DNA of 64,000 nt. Origin: Gammaproteobacteria bacterium (lineage in GTDB: Bacteria; Pseudomonadota; Gammaproteobacteria; Thiohalobacterales; Thiohalobacteraceae). Shown here piece by piece: positions 1 to 8,745 of the stretch (position 1 is its first letter; every line of letters begins with the position of its first letter). The notes beneath the pieces are model-generated. The model did no database searches and was not told where the DNA came from. It saw only the letters and a list, made by a program, of their open reading frames with translations. The stretch is taken from positions 12,343 through 76,342 of the forward strand of contig JAHJQQ010000034.1 in NCBI GenBank assembly GCA_018819175.1. The letters run 5' to 3'. The position numbers were made by a program, and so were the translations under genes.

Positions 1-60
1 GCGGGCAATGGCTGAAAAAGCAAGAAAAACCCACAACGGCGTCTTGTCAGTTTTCTGCAT
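1..60 (-). CDS. N-terminus of a membrane protein (cut by window edge)
   Basis: Reading leftward from an ATG at 60 gives 20 residues, beginning MQKTDKTPLWVFLAFSAIAR, with no stop before the window ends. A short polar start followed by a hydrophobic run (WVFLAFSAIA) looks like the first transmembrane helix of an inner-membrane protein. A purine-rich AAGAGAAA lies about 6 nt before the ATG. Family not recognised; only the first helix is visible. Confidence 0.45.
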   Translation of the reverse strand, partial: MQKTDKTPLWVFLAFSAIAR

Positions 61-196
61 ACATATTTCTCTTGGAAATGGACAGGAAGACGCCAATCAG
101 GTTACCAGCGTGCGGGGGTTCTGTCCAAATTCATGACCTGAGTAAACCGCAATCGATTAACTACCTTCATCTGCGCGCTTGCGCGCGACATGCGAC

Positions 197-382
197 TTAC
201 AATCGCGTCAATGTCGCCATCCATTTAGGGTTTGGTACGTCCTTATCCAGGCGCTGGATGCGTCCGACTTCATTCTCATACCAGCCGCACTCTTGCTGAT
301 TGGGCTCGACTTCATAGGCCCACCAGGTACCGTCGGCATCTTGCGCGAGCCATGCGGCCCAATCGGGGATCTTTTTTTTCAT
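197..382 (-). CDS. Small conserved protein of unknown function (61 aa)
   Basis: This encodes a compact, aromatic-rich, acidic protein with no signal peptide and no membrane segment. Its middle reads DADGTWWAYEVEPNQQECGW and it ends PNPKWMATLTRL. The even amino-acid mix, five tryptophans and lack of low-complexity sequence suggest a real gene. I recall similar 60-residue proteins from other Gammaproteobacteria but know no function. It is co-directional with the upstream fba cluster, but a terminator and a long palindrome separate them, so it is probably transcribed on its own. No strong Shine-Dalgarno sequence is seen. Confidence 0.65.
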   Translation of the reverse strand: MKKKIPDWAAWLAQDADGTWWAYEVEPNQQECGWYENEVGRIQRLDKDVPNPKWMATLTRL

Positions 383-406
383 CGTCTGTAAATCATAATG
401 ATTTTT

Positions 407-622
407 ACCGCAAAGGCGCGAAGGCGCAAAGAAAACCTTTCAATATAATAAACCTAAGGAAACTCTGAATAATTCGTCATTCCGGCCTGCGCTGGAATGA
501 CGGTTTAGTAATAAATCAGAGATTCCCTAATGCTGTCTCAGGGATCACCCTTCGTAGCACAGAACAAGTTCTAGCTCTTTCATTTTATGAATACTTTCTT
601 TGCGCCTTCGCGCCTTTGCGGT
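407..622. repeat. Perfect 28-bp inverted repeat with 8-nt periodic arms
   Basis: The left arm (407-434) and right arm (595-622) are exact reverse complements over 28 bp. Each arm is three variants of an 8-nt unit: GCAAAGGC, GCGAAGGC, GCAAAGAA. The 160-bp interior holds a separate TA-flanked miniature element (457-527). The whole 313-bp gap between the 61-aa gene and fba consists of this structure, the fba terminator and short spacers. Related palindromes occur at seven other spacers in the window. Confidence 0.85.
457..527. mobile_element. Miniature MITE-like element (about 71 bp)
   Basis: The ends are AGGAAACTCTGAAT on the left and, reverse-complemented from the right, AGGGAATCTCTGATTT. They are imperfect terminal inverted repeats with TA next to both ends. 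The centre is a second palindrome, 475-502 (CGTCATTCCGGCC, 2 nt, then GGAATGACG on the other side). The ends resemble those of the larger element inside the gshA-gshB spacer (27989-28145). There is no coding capacity. Confidence 0.5.
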
Positions 623-642
623 TAATCATCCTTACCTCCACC

Positions 643-674
643 ATAAAAAAGGGCGGCACATGGCCGCCCTTCTT
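643..674 (-). terminator. Rho-independent terminator after fba
   Basis: On the minus strand AAGGGCGGC pairs with GCCGCCCTT around a short loop and is followed by a run of T (TTTTTTATGG). It starts about 20 bp past the fba stop and would end the tkt-gap-pgk-pyk-fba transcript. Confidence 0.85.
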
Positions 675-695
675 ATTCAATCTGAACTCTCAAGA

Positions 696-1763
696 TCAAT
701 TGACCTTCGGGTTCAGCTCGCCTTTGGCGTAACGCTGATGCATTTCATCCAGGTTGTAGACCTTGGTGATCTTGCTGGCCATGCCGGCGGAACCAAAGGA
801 CTCATAGCGGTTCTTGCAGATCTCGGTCATGCCCTTGGTCGCTTCCTTGAGGAATTTGCGCGGATCGAAGTTGGACTTGTTCTCGGCCAGGTGCTTGCGG
901 ATCGCGCCGGTGGAAGCCATGCGCAGATCGGTGTCGATATTGACCTTACGCACGCCGTGCTTGATGCCCTCAACGATTTCGGACACCGGCACGCCATAGG
1001 TCTCGCCCATGTCGCCGCCATAGCTGTTGATGATCTTCAACCAATCCTGCGGCACGGAAGACGAGCCGTGCATCACCAGATGGGTGTTCGGGATACGCGC
1101 ATGAATCGCTTTCACGCGATCGATGGCCAGAATGTCACCGGTGGGCGGACGGGTGAATTTGTACGCACCGTGCGAGGTACCGATGGCAATCGCCAGTGCA
1201 TCCACAGCGGTCTTCTTGACGAAGTCAGCGGCTTCGTCCGGATCGGTCAGCAACTGGCTGTGATCCAGTGCGCCTTCGGCACCGTGACCGTCTTCTTCGC
1301 CGGCCATGCCGGTTTCCAGGGAACCCAGGCAGCCCAGCTCGCCTTCCACGGACACGCCGACCGCATGCGCCATTTCGGCAACCTTGGCGGTGGTCGCGAC
1401 GTTGTATTCATAGGAGGCCGGGGTTTTGCCGTCGGCCTTGAGTGAACCGTCCATCATCACCGAGCTGAAACCGGACTGGATGGAACGGAAGCAGATGTCC
1501 GGGGTAGCACCGTGATCCTGATGCATGCAGATCGGAATGTGCGGATACATTTCGACCGCAGCCAGGATCAGATGACGCAGGAAAGGTTCGCCCGCGTAGG
1601 AACGCGCACCGGCGGAGCCTTGCAGAATCACCGGGGAATTCACGGCGTCGGCGGCTTCCATAATCGCCTTCACTTGTTCCATGTTGTTGACGTTGAACGC
1701 CGGCAGGCCGTAGCCATTTTCAGCGGCGTGATCCAATAGTTGACGCAGGGATATCAGGGCCAT
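696..1763 (-). CDS. fba: Class II fructose-bisphosphate aldolase, Calvin-cycle subtype
   Basis: This cytosolic zinc aldolase cleaves or forms fructose-1,6-bisphosphate, and in autotrophs also sedoheptulose-1,7-bisphosphate. The 355 residues have the expected length for the subtype and show the class II pattern: HQDHGA at 81-86 with catalytic D83 and zinc ligand H84, E142 in EGELG, zinc ligands H198 (GTSHGAYKF) and H232 (MHGSSS), and NIDTDLR near residue 286. A strong Shine-Dalgarno GAGGAG precedes the ATG. It is the last gene of a tkt-gap-pgk-pyk-fba cluster and is followed by a terminator. The subtype is the one usually seen beside cbb genes; no RuBisCO gene is in the window, so use in the Calvin cycle is inference. 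Confidence 0.95.
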   Translation of the reverse strand: MALISLRQLLDHAAENGYGLPAFNVNNMEQVKAIMEAADAVNSPVILQGSAGARSYAGEPFLRHLILAAVEMYPHIPICMHQDHGATPDICFRSIQSGFSSVMMDGSLKADGKTPASYEYNVATTAKVAEMAHAVGVSVEGELGCLGSLETGMAGEEDGHGAEGALDHSQLLTDPDEAADFVKKTAVDALAIAIGTSHGAYKFTRPPTGDILAIDRVKAIHARIPNTHLVMHGSSSVPQDWLKIINSYGGDMGETYGVPVSEIVEGIKHGVRKVNIDTDLRMASTGAIRKHLAENKSNFDPRKFLKEATKGMTEICKNRYESFGSAGMASKITKVYNLDEMHQRYAKGELNPKVN

Positions 1764-1892
1764 GATTCTCTCCTCGGAGATAGTATTTTAGAGTCGCATT
1801 AATTCATCACCGGACTCGGAGTGGGCCTATTGTAGGACCGCATCTACCCCGAATTCAGCTGTACATATTATCTGGATATTTATCTGTACTAC

Positions 1893-3341
1893 TTAACCTT
1901 GACTGGCGCGATCATGCTCGCCCACCCGTATGATTTTCATAGCGTTAGTGCCACCCAATACGCCGGCAAGGTCGCCCTTGGTGATAATGACCAGATCACC
2001 ATCGCGTACGGCGCCGCGGCGCATGAGTTCATCGATAGCTTCGCGATTCACTTCGGCATGATCCGTGGTGGTCACATCGAAACTGACAGGATAGACACCC
2101 CGGTAGATCGTCACCTTTCTACGCGTCTCAACATGACGCGTCAAGGCGTAGATCGGTATGCCGGAGCTGATGCGTGACATCCACAAAGGCGTTGCGCCGG
2201 ACTCGGTGAGCGCGGCAATTGCCTTCACACCCAAATGGTTGGCGGTATAGATCGCGGCCTTGGCAATAGCCTCATCGGCGCGACTGAAACGCATCAGCGC
2301 ACGTCGCTCCGGCGCAGTGGTGCTGCGTTGCCGCTCGGCACCCTTACAGATGCGATCCATCGCCGCGACCGCTTTGGCTGGATATTTACCCGTCGCCGTT
2401 TCCGCTGACAACATCACGGCATCGGTGCCGTCGATCACGGCATTGGCGACATCGAAAACTTCGGCGCGAGTGGGGATCGGGCTTTCGACCATCGACTGCA
2501 TCATCTGGGTCGCGGTAATAACGACGCGATCCATGGTGCGCGCGACTTGAATAATACGTTTCTGCACGGCCGGCAATTCGGCATCACCGATCTCCACACC
2601 CAGATCGCCGCGCGCGATCATCACCACATCGGAGGCCTGGACAATTTCTTCGAGATTGGTGATCGCTTCGGCGCGTTCGATTTTGGCAACCACACCGCCA
2701 TGCCCGCCCGCGGCACGCAGCAGATCACGCGCCTCCTGAACATCCGCAGCGCTGCGCGGGAATGACACCGCGATGTAATCGGCGCGCATTTCAGCGGCGA
2801 CTTTGATATCCGCGCGATCCTTATCGGTCAGCGCCTTGGCCGACAGACCGCCGCCCTGGCGATTGATACCCTTGTTGTTGGACAGCTCGCCGCCCACCAC
2901 AACCCGGCATTCGATCTCCGTGCCATTGACGTCTTCGACCCATAACACAACGGCGCCATCATCCAGCAGCAGTGTGTCACCGCGGTTCACATCTTCCGGC
3001 AACTGCTTATAAGCGATGCCGACCCGCTCATTGGTTCCATCTTCCTTGGACAGTGCGGCATCCAATACGAAGCGCGCGCCATCTTCCAGAATGACCTTAC
3101 CGCTTTTGAAGCGGTCGATGCGGATCTTCGGGCCCTGCAGATCGACCAGCACACCGACCTGACGGCCGTGGGCACGGGCGCGATTACGCACGGTTTGTGC
3201 GCGCTCGATATGCTCCTGATGACTGCCATGCGAGAAATTCAGACGCACAACATCAACGCCGGCCTGAATCAATTCGTCGAGCGCCTTGGGATCGTCCGTC
3301 GCCGGGCCGAGAGTTGCGATGATCTTGGTTCTACGCATCAT
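1893..3341 (-). CDS. pyk: Pyruvate kinase
   Basis: Pyruvate kinase transfers phosphate from phosphoenolpyruvate to ADP, giving pyruvate and ATP. The 482 residues open with RRTKIIATLGPAT, followed by R33, N35, S37 and H38 (RLNFSHG) of the nucleotide and potassium site. The AKIERAEAI lysine motif, the IARGDLGVEI segment and the TATQMM helix follow, and the C-terminal regulatory domain is complete. Two ATGs are adjacent at the start; I use the outer one. It lies 129 bp upstream of fba and 117 bp downstream of pgk, inside a run of co-directional sugar-phosphate genes. A pyruvate kinase inside a Calvin/gluconeogenic cluster is common in autotrophic Proteobacteria. Confidence 0.95.
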   Translation of the reverse strand: MMRRTKIIATLGPATDDPKALDELIQAGVDVVRLNFSHGSHQEHIERAQTVRNRARAHGRQVGVLVDLQGPKIRIDRFKSGKVILEDGARFVLDAALSKEDGTNERVGIAYKQLPEDVNRGDTLLLDDGAVVLWVEDVNGTEIECRVVVGGELSNNKGINRQGGGLSAKALTDKDRADIKVAAEMRADYIAVSFPRSAADVQEARDLLRAAGGHGGVVAKIERAEAITNLEEIVQASDVVMIARGDLGVEIGDAELPAVQKRIIQVARTMDRVVITATQMMQSMVESPIPTRAEVFDVANAVIDGTDAVMLSAETATGKYPAKAVAAMDRICKGAERQRSTTAPERRALMRFSRADEAIAKAAIYTANHLGVKAIAALTESGATPLWMSRISSGIPIYALTRHVETRRKVTIYRGVYPVSFDVTTTDHAEVNREAIDELMRRGAVRDGDLVIITKGDLAGVLGGTNAMKIIRVGEHDRASQG

Positions 3342-3371
3342 GGATGCTGGGTATCCTAATTTAGATTGTAT

Positions 3372-3442
3372 TCACACCAGAGCCCGCAGAGAGCACTGAG
3401 AATAATTCTTTCACTCTGTGCCCTCTGCGTTCTCTGGTGTGA
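3372..3442. repeat. Inverted repeat between pyk and pgk
   Basis: Arms at 3372-3400 and 3414-3442 match at about 25 of 29 positions around a 13-nt AT-rich loop. Each arm is built of roughly 9-nt units (CAGAGCCCG, CAGAGAGCA, CTGAG). In RNA it would form a long stem. No T-run follows, so it is not a classical terminator. It belongs with the other periodic-arm palindromes of this window. Confidence 0.8.
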
Positions 3443-3458
3443 CAAGGTCTTTCCATTT

Positions 3459-4640
3459 TCAACCCTTGGCGCGTTGTTCCAGGATCTCAACGGCCGGCAA
3501 TTTTTTGCCTTCGAGGAATTCCAGGAACGCACCGCCGGCCGTCGAGATATACGACACCTGATCATAGATATCGTATTTCTGAATCGCGGCAATGGTGTCG
3601 CCGCCACCCGCCAGGGTGAACGCCTTGGTCTTGGCAATGGCTTCGGCAATCGCCTTGGTGCCGGCGCCGAACTGATCGAACTCGAACACGCCGACCGGGC
3701 CGTTCCACACCACGGTACCGGCCTTCATGATGATGTCTACCAGTTCCTGGGCGCTCTTCGGACCGATGTCGAAAATCATTTCATCGTCGGTCACGGCATT
3801 GGCCGCTTTCAATACCGCCGGTTCAGCGGCATCGAACTTGGTGCCAGTCACGACATCCACGGCGATCGGGATATTCGCGCCGCGTTTTTTCATTTTCTCG
3901 ATCAGCATCTGCGCGGTCGGTACCAGATCATCTTCGCAGAGTGATTTGCCGACGTTGTTGCCAACGGCCTTCAGGAAGGTATTGGCGATACCGCCACCAA
4001 CCACCAGCTGATCGACCTTCTCGGACAGTGCTTCCAGCACAGTCAGTTTGGTGGAGACCTTCGAACCGCCGACGATGGCGACCATCGGGCGCTTGGGACT
4101 CAGCAGCGCCTTGGTCAGTGCGTCAAGTTCGGCGGTCAACAGCAGACCGGCCGCGGCGGTCGGTGCGAATTGTGCGACACCGTAAGTGGAAGCCTGGGCG
4201 CGATGCGCGGTACCGAAGGCGTCCATCACAAAAATATCGCACAGTGCAGCGTACTGCTTTGCCGTCGCCTCGACGTTTTTCTTTTCGCCCTTGTTGAAAC
4301 GGACGTTCTCGAGGATGACCAGTTCGCCGTCCTTCAACTCCGGCGCTTTACTCATATAATCTTTGTCCAGACGCACGGTCTTACCCAGCAGGCCGGACAT
4401 GTATTCAGCCACCGGCTTCAACGAAGCGATCTCGTCATACACGCCTTCCTCGGGACGACCCAAGTGCGACATCACCATCACCTTGGCGCCGGCCTTCAGG
4501 CAATGTTCGTAAGTCGCCATACTGGCTTTGATACGCGCATCAGAGGTGACCTTGCCGTCTTTCACCGGCACGTTGAGGTCGGAACGGATAAGAACACGTT
4601 TACCCTTGAGATCGAGATCGGTCAGTTTGATGACGGACAT
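3459..4640 (-). CDS. pgk: Phosphoglycerate kinase
   Basis: This monomeric cytosolic kinase interconverts 1,3-bisphosphoglycerate plus ADP and 3-phosphoglycerate plus ATP. The 393-residue protein has the N-terminal substrate motif RSDLNVPVKDG, the basic patch around SHLGRP, GGSKVSTKL at the domain hinge, WNGPVGVFE and the nucleotide-binding GGGDT near the C-terminus. Length and motifs are normal. It sits between gap and pyk, separated from each by a palindromic spacer of 110-150 bp. Confidence 0.96.
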   Translation of the reverse strand: MSVIKLTDLDLKGKRVLIRSDLNVPVKDGKVTSDARIKASMATYEHCLKAGAKVMVMSHLGRPEEGVYDEIASLKPVAEYMSGLLGKTVRLDKDYMSKAPELKDGELVILENVRFNKGEKKNVEATAKQYAALCDIFVMDAFGTAHRAQASTYGVAQFAPTAAAGLLLTAELDALTKALLSPKRPMVAIVGGSKVSTKLTVLEALSEKVDQLVVGGGIANTFLKAVGNNVGKSLCEDDLVPTAQMLIEKMKKRGANIPIAVDVVTGTKFDAAEPAVLKAANAVTDDEMIFDIGPKSAQELVDIIMKAGTVVWNGPVGVFEFDQFGAGTKAIAEAIAKTKAFTLAGGGDTIAAIQKYDIYDQVSYISTAGGAFLEFLEGKKLPAVEILEQRAKG

Positions 4641-4719
4641 GATTGGCGGACTCCGGAAAGTTCTATGGAAATGGATTTGGCAAAAGCGGTTTTGCCGAAT
4701 ACATCTCGCTATTCAGATA

Positions 4720-4780
4720 CAAGTTGCAAGAGACAAGAGACAAGTAAAAAAACCACTTGCCTCTTGCCTCTTGGCTCTTG
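4720..4780. repeat. Inverted repeat between pgk and gap with 7-nt periodic arms
   Basis: The left arm (4720-4745) is CAAGTTG followed by two CAAGAGA units and CAAGT. The right arm (4755-4780) is its reverse complement at 21 of 26 positions. The loop is only 9 nt, rich in A. The hairpin begins five bases downstream of the gap stop codon (reading on the minus strand). Confidence 0.8.
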
Positions 4781-4784
4781 TCAC

Positions 4785-5786
4785 TTATTTAGCCACATGC
4801 TTCACGAAACGCAGCATGTTGCAGGTGTAGCCGTACTCGTTGTCGTACCAGGACACGACCTTGACGAAGGTGTCGTCGAGGGCGATACCGGCTTCGGCAT
4901 CGAAGATCGAGGAGAAGCCGCAACCACGGAAGTCGGTGGAGACAACCTTCTCATCGGTGTAGCTCAAGGTCTGGCTGATGTCACCGGACTGCGATGCCTT
5001 CTTCATGGCGGCGCAGATGTCGGCGTACTTGGCCGGCTTTTCCAGTTCGACGGTCAGATCGACCACGGACACGTCGGAGGTCGGCACGCGGAAGGCCATA
5101 CCGGTCAGCTTGCCCTTCAGTTCCGGCAGCACCACGCCGACGGCCTTGGCCGCACCGGTGGACGACGGAATGATGTTTTCCAGAATACCGCGGCCACCGC
5201 GCCAGTCTTTGGAAGACGGCCCATCGACAGTTTTCTGCGTGGCAGTAGCGGCATGCACGGTGCTCATCAGACCACGCTTGATGCCCCAATTGTCGTTCAA
5301 CACCTTGGCGACAGGGGCCAGGCAGTTGGTGGTGCAACTGGCGGCGGAGACAATCGCTTCGCCTTTGTACTTGTCGTGGTTCACGCCGAACACGAACATG
5401 GGCGTGTCGTCTTTCGACGGGGCGGACTGCACAACTTTCTTGGCACCCGCATCAATGTGCTTCTGGCAGGTATCTTTGGTCAGGAAGAAGCCGGTGCACT
5501 CGATGACGATGTCGGCGCCGATTTCGTTCCACTTCAGATTGGCCGGATCGCGCTCGGCGGTCAGGCGGATCTTCTTGCCATTGACGACCATGTTGCTGCC
5601 ATCGACTTTAATGTCGCCCTGGAAATTGCCGTGTACGGAATCGTACTTGAGCATATAAGCCAGGTATTCCGGATCGAGCAGGTCGTTGATGCCGACCACT
5701 TCGATTTCCGGGAAGTCTTTCGCAATTGCGCGGAATGCCATGCGGCCGATGCGGCCAAATCCGTTAATACCAACTTTAATCGCCAT
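4785..5786 (-). CDS. gap: Glyceraldehyde-3-phosphate dehydrogenase, type I
   Basis: It catalyses reversible oxidation of glyceraldehyde-3-phosphate to 1,3-bisphosphoglycerate with NAD(P). The 333 residues begin with the Rossmann motif INGFGRIGR (7-15). The catalytic cysteine is C151 in SCTTNC, and its base is H178 in STVHAAT. D35 in GINDLL suggests NAD preference; the sequence alone does not exclude NADP use. The conserved C-terminal SWYDNEYGY is present. It follows tkt and precedes pgk in the cluster. Confidence 0.96.
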   Translation of the reverse strand: MAIKVGINGFGRIGRMAFRAIAKDFPEIEVVGINDLLDPEYLAYMLKYDSVHGNFQGDIKVDGSNMVVNGKKIRLTAERDPANLKWNEIGADIVIECTGFFLTKDTCQKHIDAGAKKVVQSAPSKDDTPMFVFGVNHDKYKGEAIVSAASCTTNCLAPVAKVLNDNWGIKRGLMSTVHAATATQKTVDGPSSKDWRGGRGILENIIPSSTGAAKAVGVVLPELKGKLTGMAFRVPTSDVSVVDLTVELEKPAKYADICAAMKKASQSGDISQTLSYTDEKVVSTDFRGCGFSSIFDAEAGIALDDTFVKVVSWYDNEYGYTCNMLRFVKHVAK

Positions 5787-5931
5787 GTCTCTCTCCGTTT
5801 TTTCTAAGGTGAACGGCTACCCGTCTCAGCCCCTTCCCCTCTTGTATAGTGAGGGGAAAAGTCTGGGCGGGCCCTATATAAAAACTTTGCTTACTGAATA
5901 AAGTACCTAACCGATCTCGTTGCGCAGTCGT

Positions 5932-7926
5932 TTAGAGCACGGACTCTACGGTCTTGACCACGTTCTCGACGGTGAAGCCGAATTCGTTGAACAACTGACC
6001 TGCCGGCGCGGATTCGCCGAAGCGATCGAGACCGACAACCTTGCCGACCAGACCAACGTACTTGGTCCAGAAGCAGGTCACGCCGGCTTCGATAGCGACA
6101 CGACGAGTGACGTTCGCGGGCAGCACGGATTCGCGATAGGCTGCATCCTGCAGATCGAACTGATTGGTCGAGGGCATCGACACAACGCGGAGCTTGCGAC
6201 CCTTGGCGGTCAGTTCGTCGTAGGCATTCACGGCCAGTTCAACTTCCGAACCGGTGGCGATGATGATGGCTTCCGGCGTGCCTTCGCAGTTGCGCAGGAT
6301 GTAACCGCCGCGGGCGATGTCTTCCAGCTGCTCCGGGGTACGCTCCATGTGCTTGAGATTCTGACGTGAGAAGATCAGGCAGCTCGGGCCGGTCTTGTGC
6401 TCGATGGCGAACTTCCAGCTCATCGCGGACTCGACGGCATCGCAGGGACGCCACACGGACATATTGGGAATCATGCGCAACGTGGCGGTTTGTTCGACCG
6501 GTTGATGGGTCGGACCATCTTCACCCAGACCGATGGAGTCGTGGGTATACACGAAGATGCTCGGGATCTTCATCAGCGCGGCCATGCGCAGGGCATTACG
6601 CGCATATTCGGAGAACATCAGGAAGGTAGCGCCATACGGCACGAAACCGCCGTGCAGGGCGATACCGTTCATGATGGCGGACATACCGAACTCACGCACA
6701 CCGTAGTAGAGGTAGTTGCCGTCGGAGACGGTGTTGCTGACACCCTTGGAACCCTTCCAGATGGTCAGATTGGAACCGGCCAGATCGGCGGAACCGCCAA
6801 GGAATTCCGGCAGCAGCGGACCAAACCCGTTGAGTGTGTTCTGCGAGGCTTTACGCGAGGCGATGGTTTCCGCCTTGCTGTCCACCGACTTGATGAATTC
6901 CCAGGATTTCTCCGACCAGTTGGACGGCAGATCGCCGTTCATGCGACGCTCGAACTCGGCGGCGAGTTCCGGATGCGCTTGCCTGTAGGCGGCAAATTTC
7001 TCGCCCCAGCTGCTCTCGGCATCGGCGCCCTTCTGTTTGGCATCCCAACCGGCTGCGATGTCGCTTGGAATTTCGAACGGTGCATGATTCCAACCGAGGT
7101 TTTCGCGGGTGGCCTTGATTTCGTCATCGCCCAGCGGGGCACCATGGCAATCGTGACTGCCGCACAGGTTCGGCGCGCCATAACCGATGACGGTTTTGCA
7201 GCAGATCATGCTCGGCTTGTCGTTGACTGAACGGGCTTCCTGAATCGCCTTTTTGATGGCATCCGGGTTGTGACCGTCGACATCGCGCACCACATGCCAG
7301 CCATAGGCTTCGAAACGCTTGGGCGTGTCGTCGGTGAACCAGCCTTCGACATGACCGTCGATGGAGATGCCGTTGTCGTCCCAGAACGCGATCAGCTTGC
7401 CCAGGCCCAGCGTGCCAGCCAGCGAGCAGGCCTCGTGCGAGATGCCTTCCATCATGCAGCCGTCACCCATGAACACATAGGTGTAATGGTCGACGATGTG
7501 GTGGCCATCGCGGTTGAACTGACCGGCCATGACCTTTTCGGCAATCGCCATACCGACCGCATTGGTAATGCCCTGTCCCAGCGGACCGGTGGTGGTCTCT
7601 ACGCCAGGGGCATAACCGTATTCAGGATGACCCGGGGTCTTGGAGTGCAGCTGGCGGAAGTTTTTGAGCTCTTCCATCGGCAGATCGTAGCCGGTGAGAT
7701 GCAGCAGCGAGTAGATCAGCATCGAGCCGTGACCGTTGGAGAGAATGAAGCGGTCACGATCTACCCATTTTGGATTCTGCGGGCTGTGCTTGAGGAAATC
7801 GTTCCACAGCACTTCGGCGATATCCGCCATACCCATGGGAGCGCCGGGATGGCCTGATTTGGCCTTCTGAACGGCATCCATGGAAAGCGCACGGATGGCA
7901 TTGGCTAGTTCTTTGCGCGAAGGCAT
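5932..7926 (-). CDS. tkt: Transketolase
   Basis: This thiamine-diphosphate enzyme moves two-carbon ketol units between sugar phosphates in the pentose phosphate and Calvin cycles. The 664 residues are standard length. Visible sites are H26 (SGHPGAP), H66 (SNGHGS), the cofactor motif GDG at 154-156 with N185 about 30 residues on, and the pyrimidine domain with SIGLGEDGPTHQP. A Shine-Dalgarno AGGAGAG precedes the ATG. It is the first gene of the tkt-gap-pgk-pyk-fba run. Confidence 0.96.
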   Translation of the reverse strand: MPSRKELANAIRALSMDAVQKAKSGHPGAPMGMADIAEVLWNDFLKHSPQNPKWVDRDRFILSNGHGSMLIYSLLHLTGYDLPMEELKNFRQLHSKTPGHPEYGYAPGVETTTGPLGQGITNAVGMAIAEKVMAGQFNRDGHHIVDHYTYVFMGDGCMMEGISHEACSLAGTLGLGKLIAFWDDNGISIDGHVEGWFTDDTPKRFEAYGWHVVRDVDGHNPDAIKKAIQEARSVNDKPSMICCKTVIGYGAPNLCGSHDCHGAPLGDDEIKATRENLGWNHAPFEIPSDIAAGWDAKQKGADAESSWGEKFAAYRQAHPELAAEFERRMNGDLPSNWSEKSWEFIKSVDSKAETIASRKASQNTLNGFGPLLPEFLGGSADLAGSNLTIWKGSKGVSNTVSDGNYLYYGVREFGMSAIMNGIALHGGFVPYGATFLMFSEYARNALRMAALMKIPSIFVYTHDSIGLGEDGPTHQPVEQTATLRMIPNMSVWRPCDAVESAMSWKFAIEHKTGPSCLIFSRQNLKHMERTPEQLEDIARGGYILRNCEGTPEAIIIATGSEVELAVNAYDELTAKGRKLRVVSMPSTNQFDLQDAAYRESVLPANVTRRVAIEAGVTCFWTKYVGLVGKVVGLDRFGESAPAGQLFNEFGFTVENVVKTVESVL

Positions 7927-8306
7927 TGCTCTCTCCTAAATTTAAAGTACCTGAAATTCGTTTGTCCGGACGCGCCCGACAGGCATGCCCCGGTGCGGCA
8001 CTGTGCCGCCAACAGCAAGAATCGCCCCCGCCTGGGATGCAGGTTCATGCTGCCCATGTCGTGAATTTTCACAGCCCCTTGGCTGATACGCAGAGGCCGA
8101 TGCTGGCGTGCAAGTCCGCTATATTCTCTGTGCGTTTGCTGGCGCAAACGCCTGCTCGACCCACCCGGGCCAACCGAGTGAATCGAGCGCGGTATTCTCC
8201 CTTAGAAGCCGATGGGGAGCAATAGCACCCCATGGCCCGACCGACATGTGTCAATACCTGGTCGCGACCATCCACTTCATGCGCAGATCTTATTTGGCTA
8301 TACCTT
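7927..8306. other. 380-bp spacer upstream of tkt; no gene
   Basis: No convincing reading frame lies here. It holds two short palindromes: GCGGCA-CTG-TGCCGC (7995-8009) and GCGTTTG...CAAACGC (8132-8151). On the minus strand a weak sigma-70-like pair, TTGCGC (8142-8147) and TATAGC (8118-8123), is spaced 18 bp, with the second palindrome over the -35. This is the likely control region of the tkt cluster, but no regulator site can be named from the sequence. Confidence 0.4.
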
Positions 8307-8735
8307 TTATTTATTACGCCCACCCGGGAAGGGAACAACCGGCGAATCCTCCCCTGCCGGGTACTCAGGCGCAGTACGTTCATCCATCTGCTTCAAGGCC
8401 TTGAAGAACTCATCCTGCAGACGAGACAGCGTCTCGCGGGCCTTGTCCAGGTATAAATGAATTTCATAAGGCACCGGATCCGACAGTGCCTCGCGCGCCT
8501 GTGGCCGGAATTTTCGCCAGGCGATCTCCACCAGATGCTTGGCCTCACGATCCACAAAAATGATCTCTTCGGCATCCAGCACGGCCATGTATTGAATAGT
8601 ACGGATGGGCACAAACAGGCAGTCGGCGCTACCACGCACCAACAATCGATGCGCCAGATTGTAGAGTTCCGCCGGCAGCCGCGCCGGCCTTATCTCCAGG
8701 GGATCCTCTCGATAGAAGGTTTCGTAGTTGGACAT
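8307..8735 (-). CDS. Conserved hypothetical protein (142 aa)
   Basis: I do not recognise a family. The protein is soluble and moderately acidic, with a middle segment LFVPIRTIQYMAVLDAEEII that could be a buried beta-strand region and a C-terminal half rich in charged helices (LYLDKARETLSRLQDEFFKA). I chose the ATG at 8735 (MSNYETFYRE), 10 bp after the stop of the redoxin gene, rather than an upstream ATG that would overlap it by 143 bp. The tight spacing indicates co-transcription and perhaps a shared job with the redoxin. Confidence 0.7.
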   Translation of the reverse strand: MSNYETFYREDPLEIRPARLPAELYNLAHRLLVRGSADCLFVPIRTIQYMAVLDAEEIIFVDREAKHLVEIAWRKFRPQAREALSDPVPYEIHLYLDKARETLSRLQDEFFKALKQMDERTAPEYPAGEDSPVVPFPGGRNK

Positions 8736-8745
8736 GGCGCCCGCC

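Noticed and set aside
407..622. CRISPR-like repeats (8-nt periodic units)
   Set aside because: The units are contiguous with no spacers, too short, and arranged as opposite arms of a palindrome.
600..1445. 281-codon open frame on the plus strand
   Set aside because: Antisense to fba and starting within the palindrome and terminator; shadow frame.
4170..5807. 545-codon open frame on the plus strand
   Set aside because: It runs antisense through pgk and gap, both unmistakable; its His/Gly/Val-rich sequence is typical of a reverse-frame shadow in GC-rich DNA.
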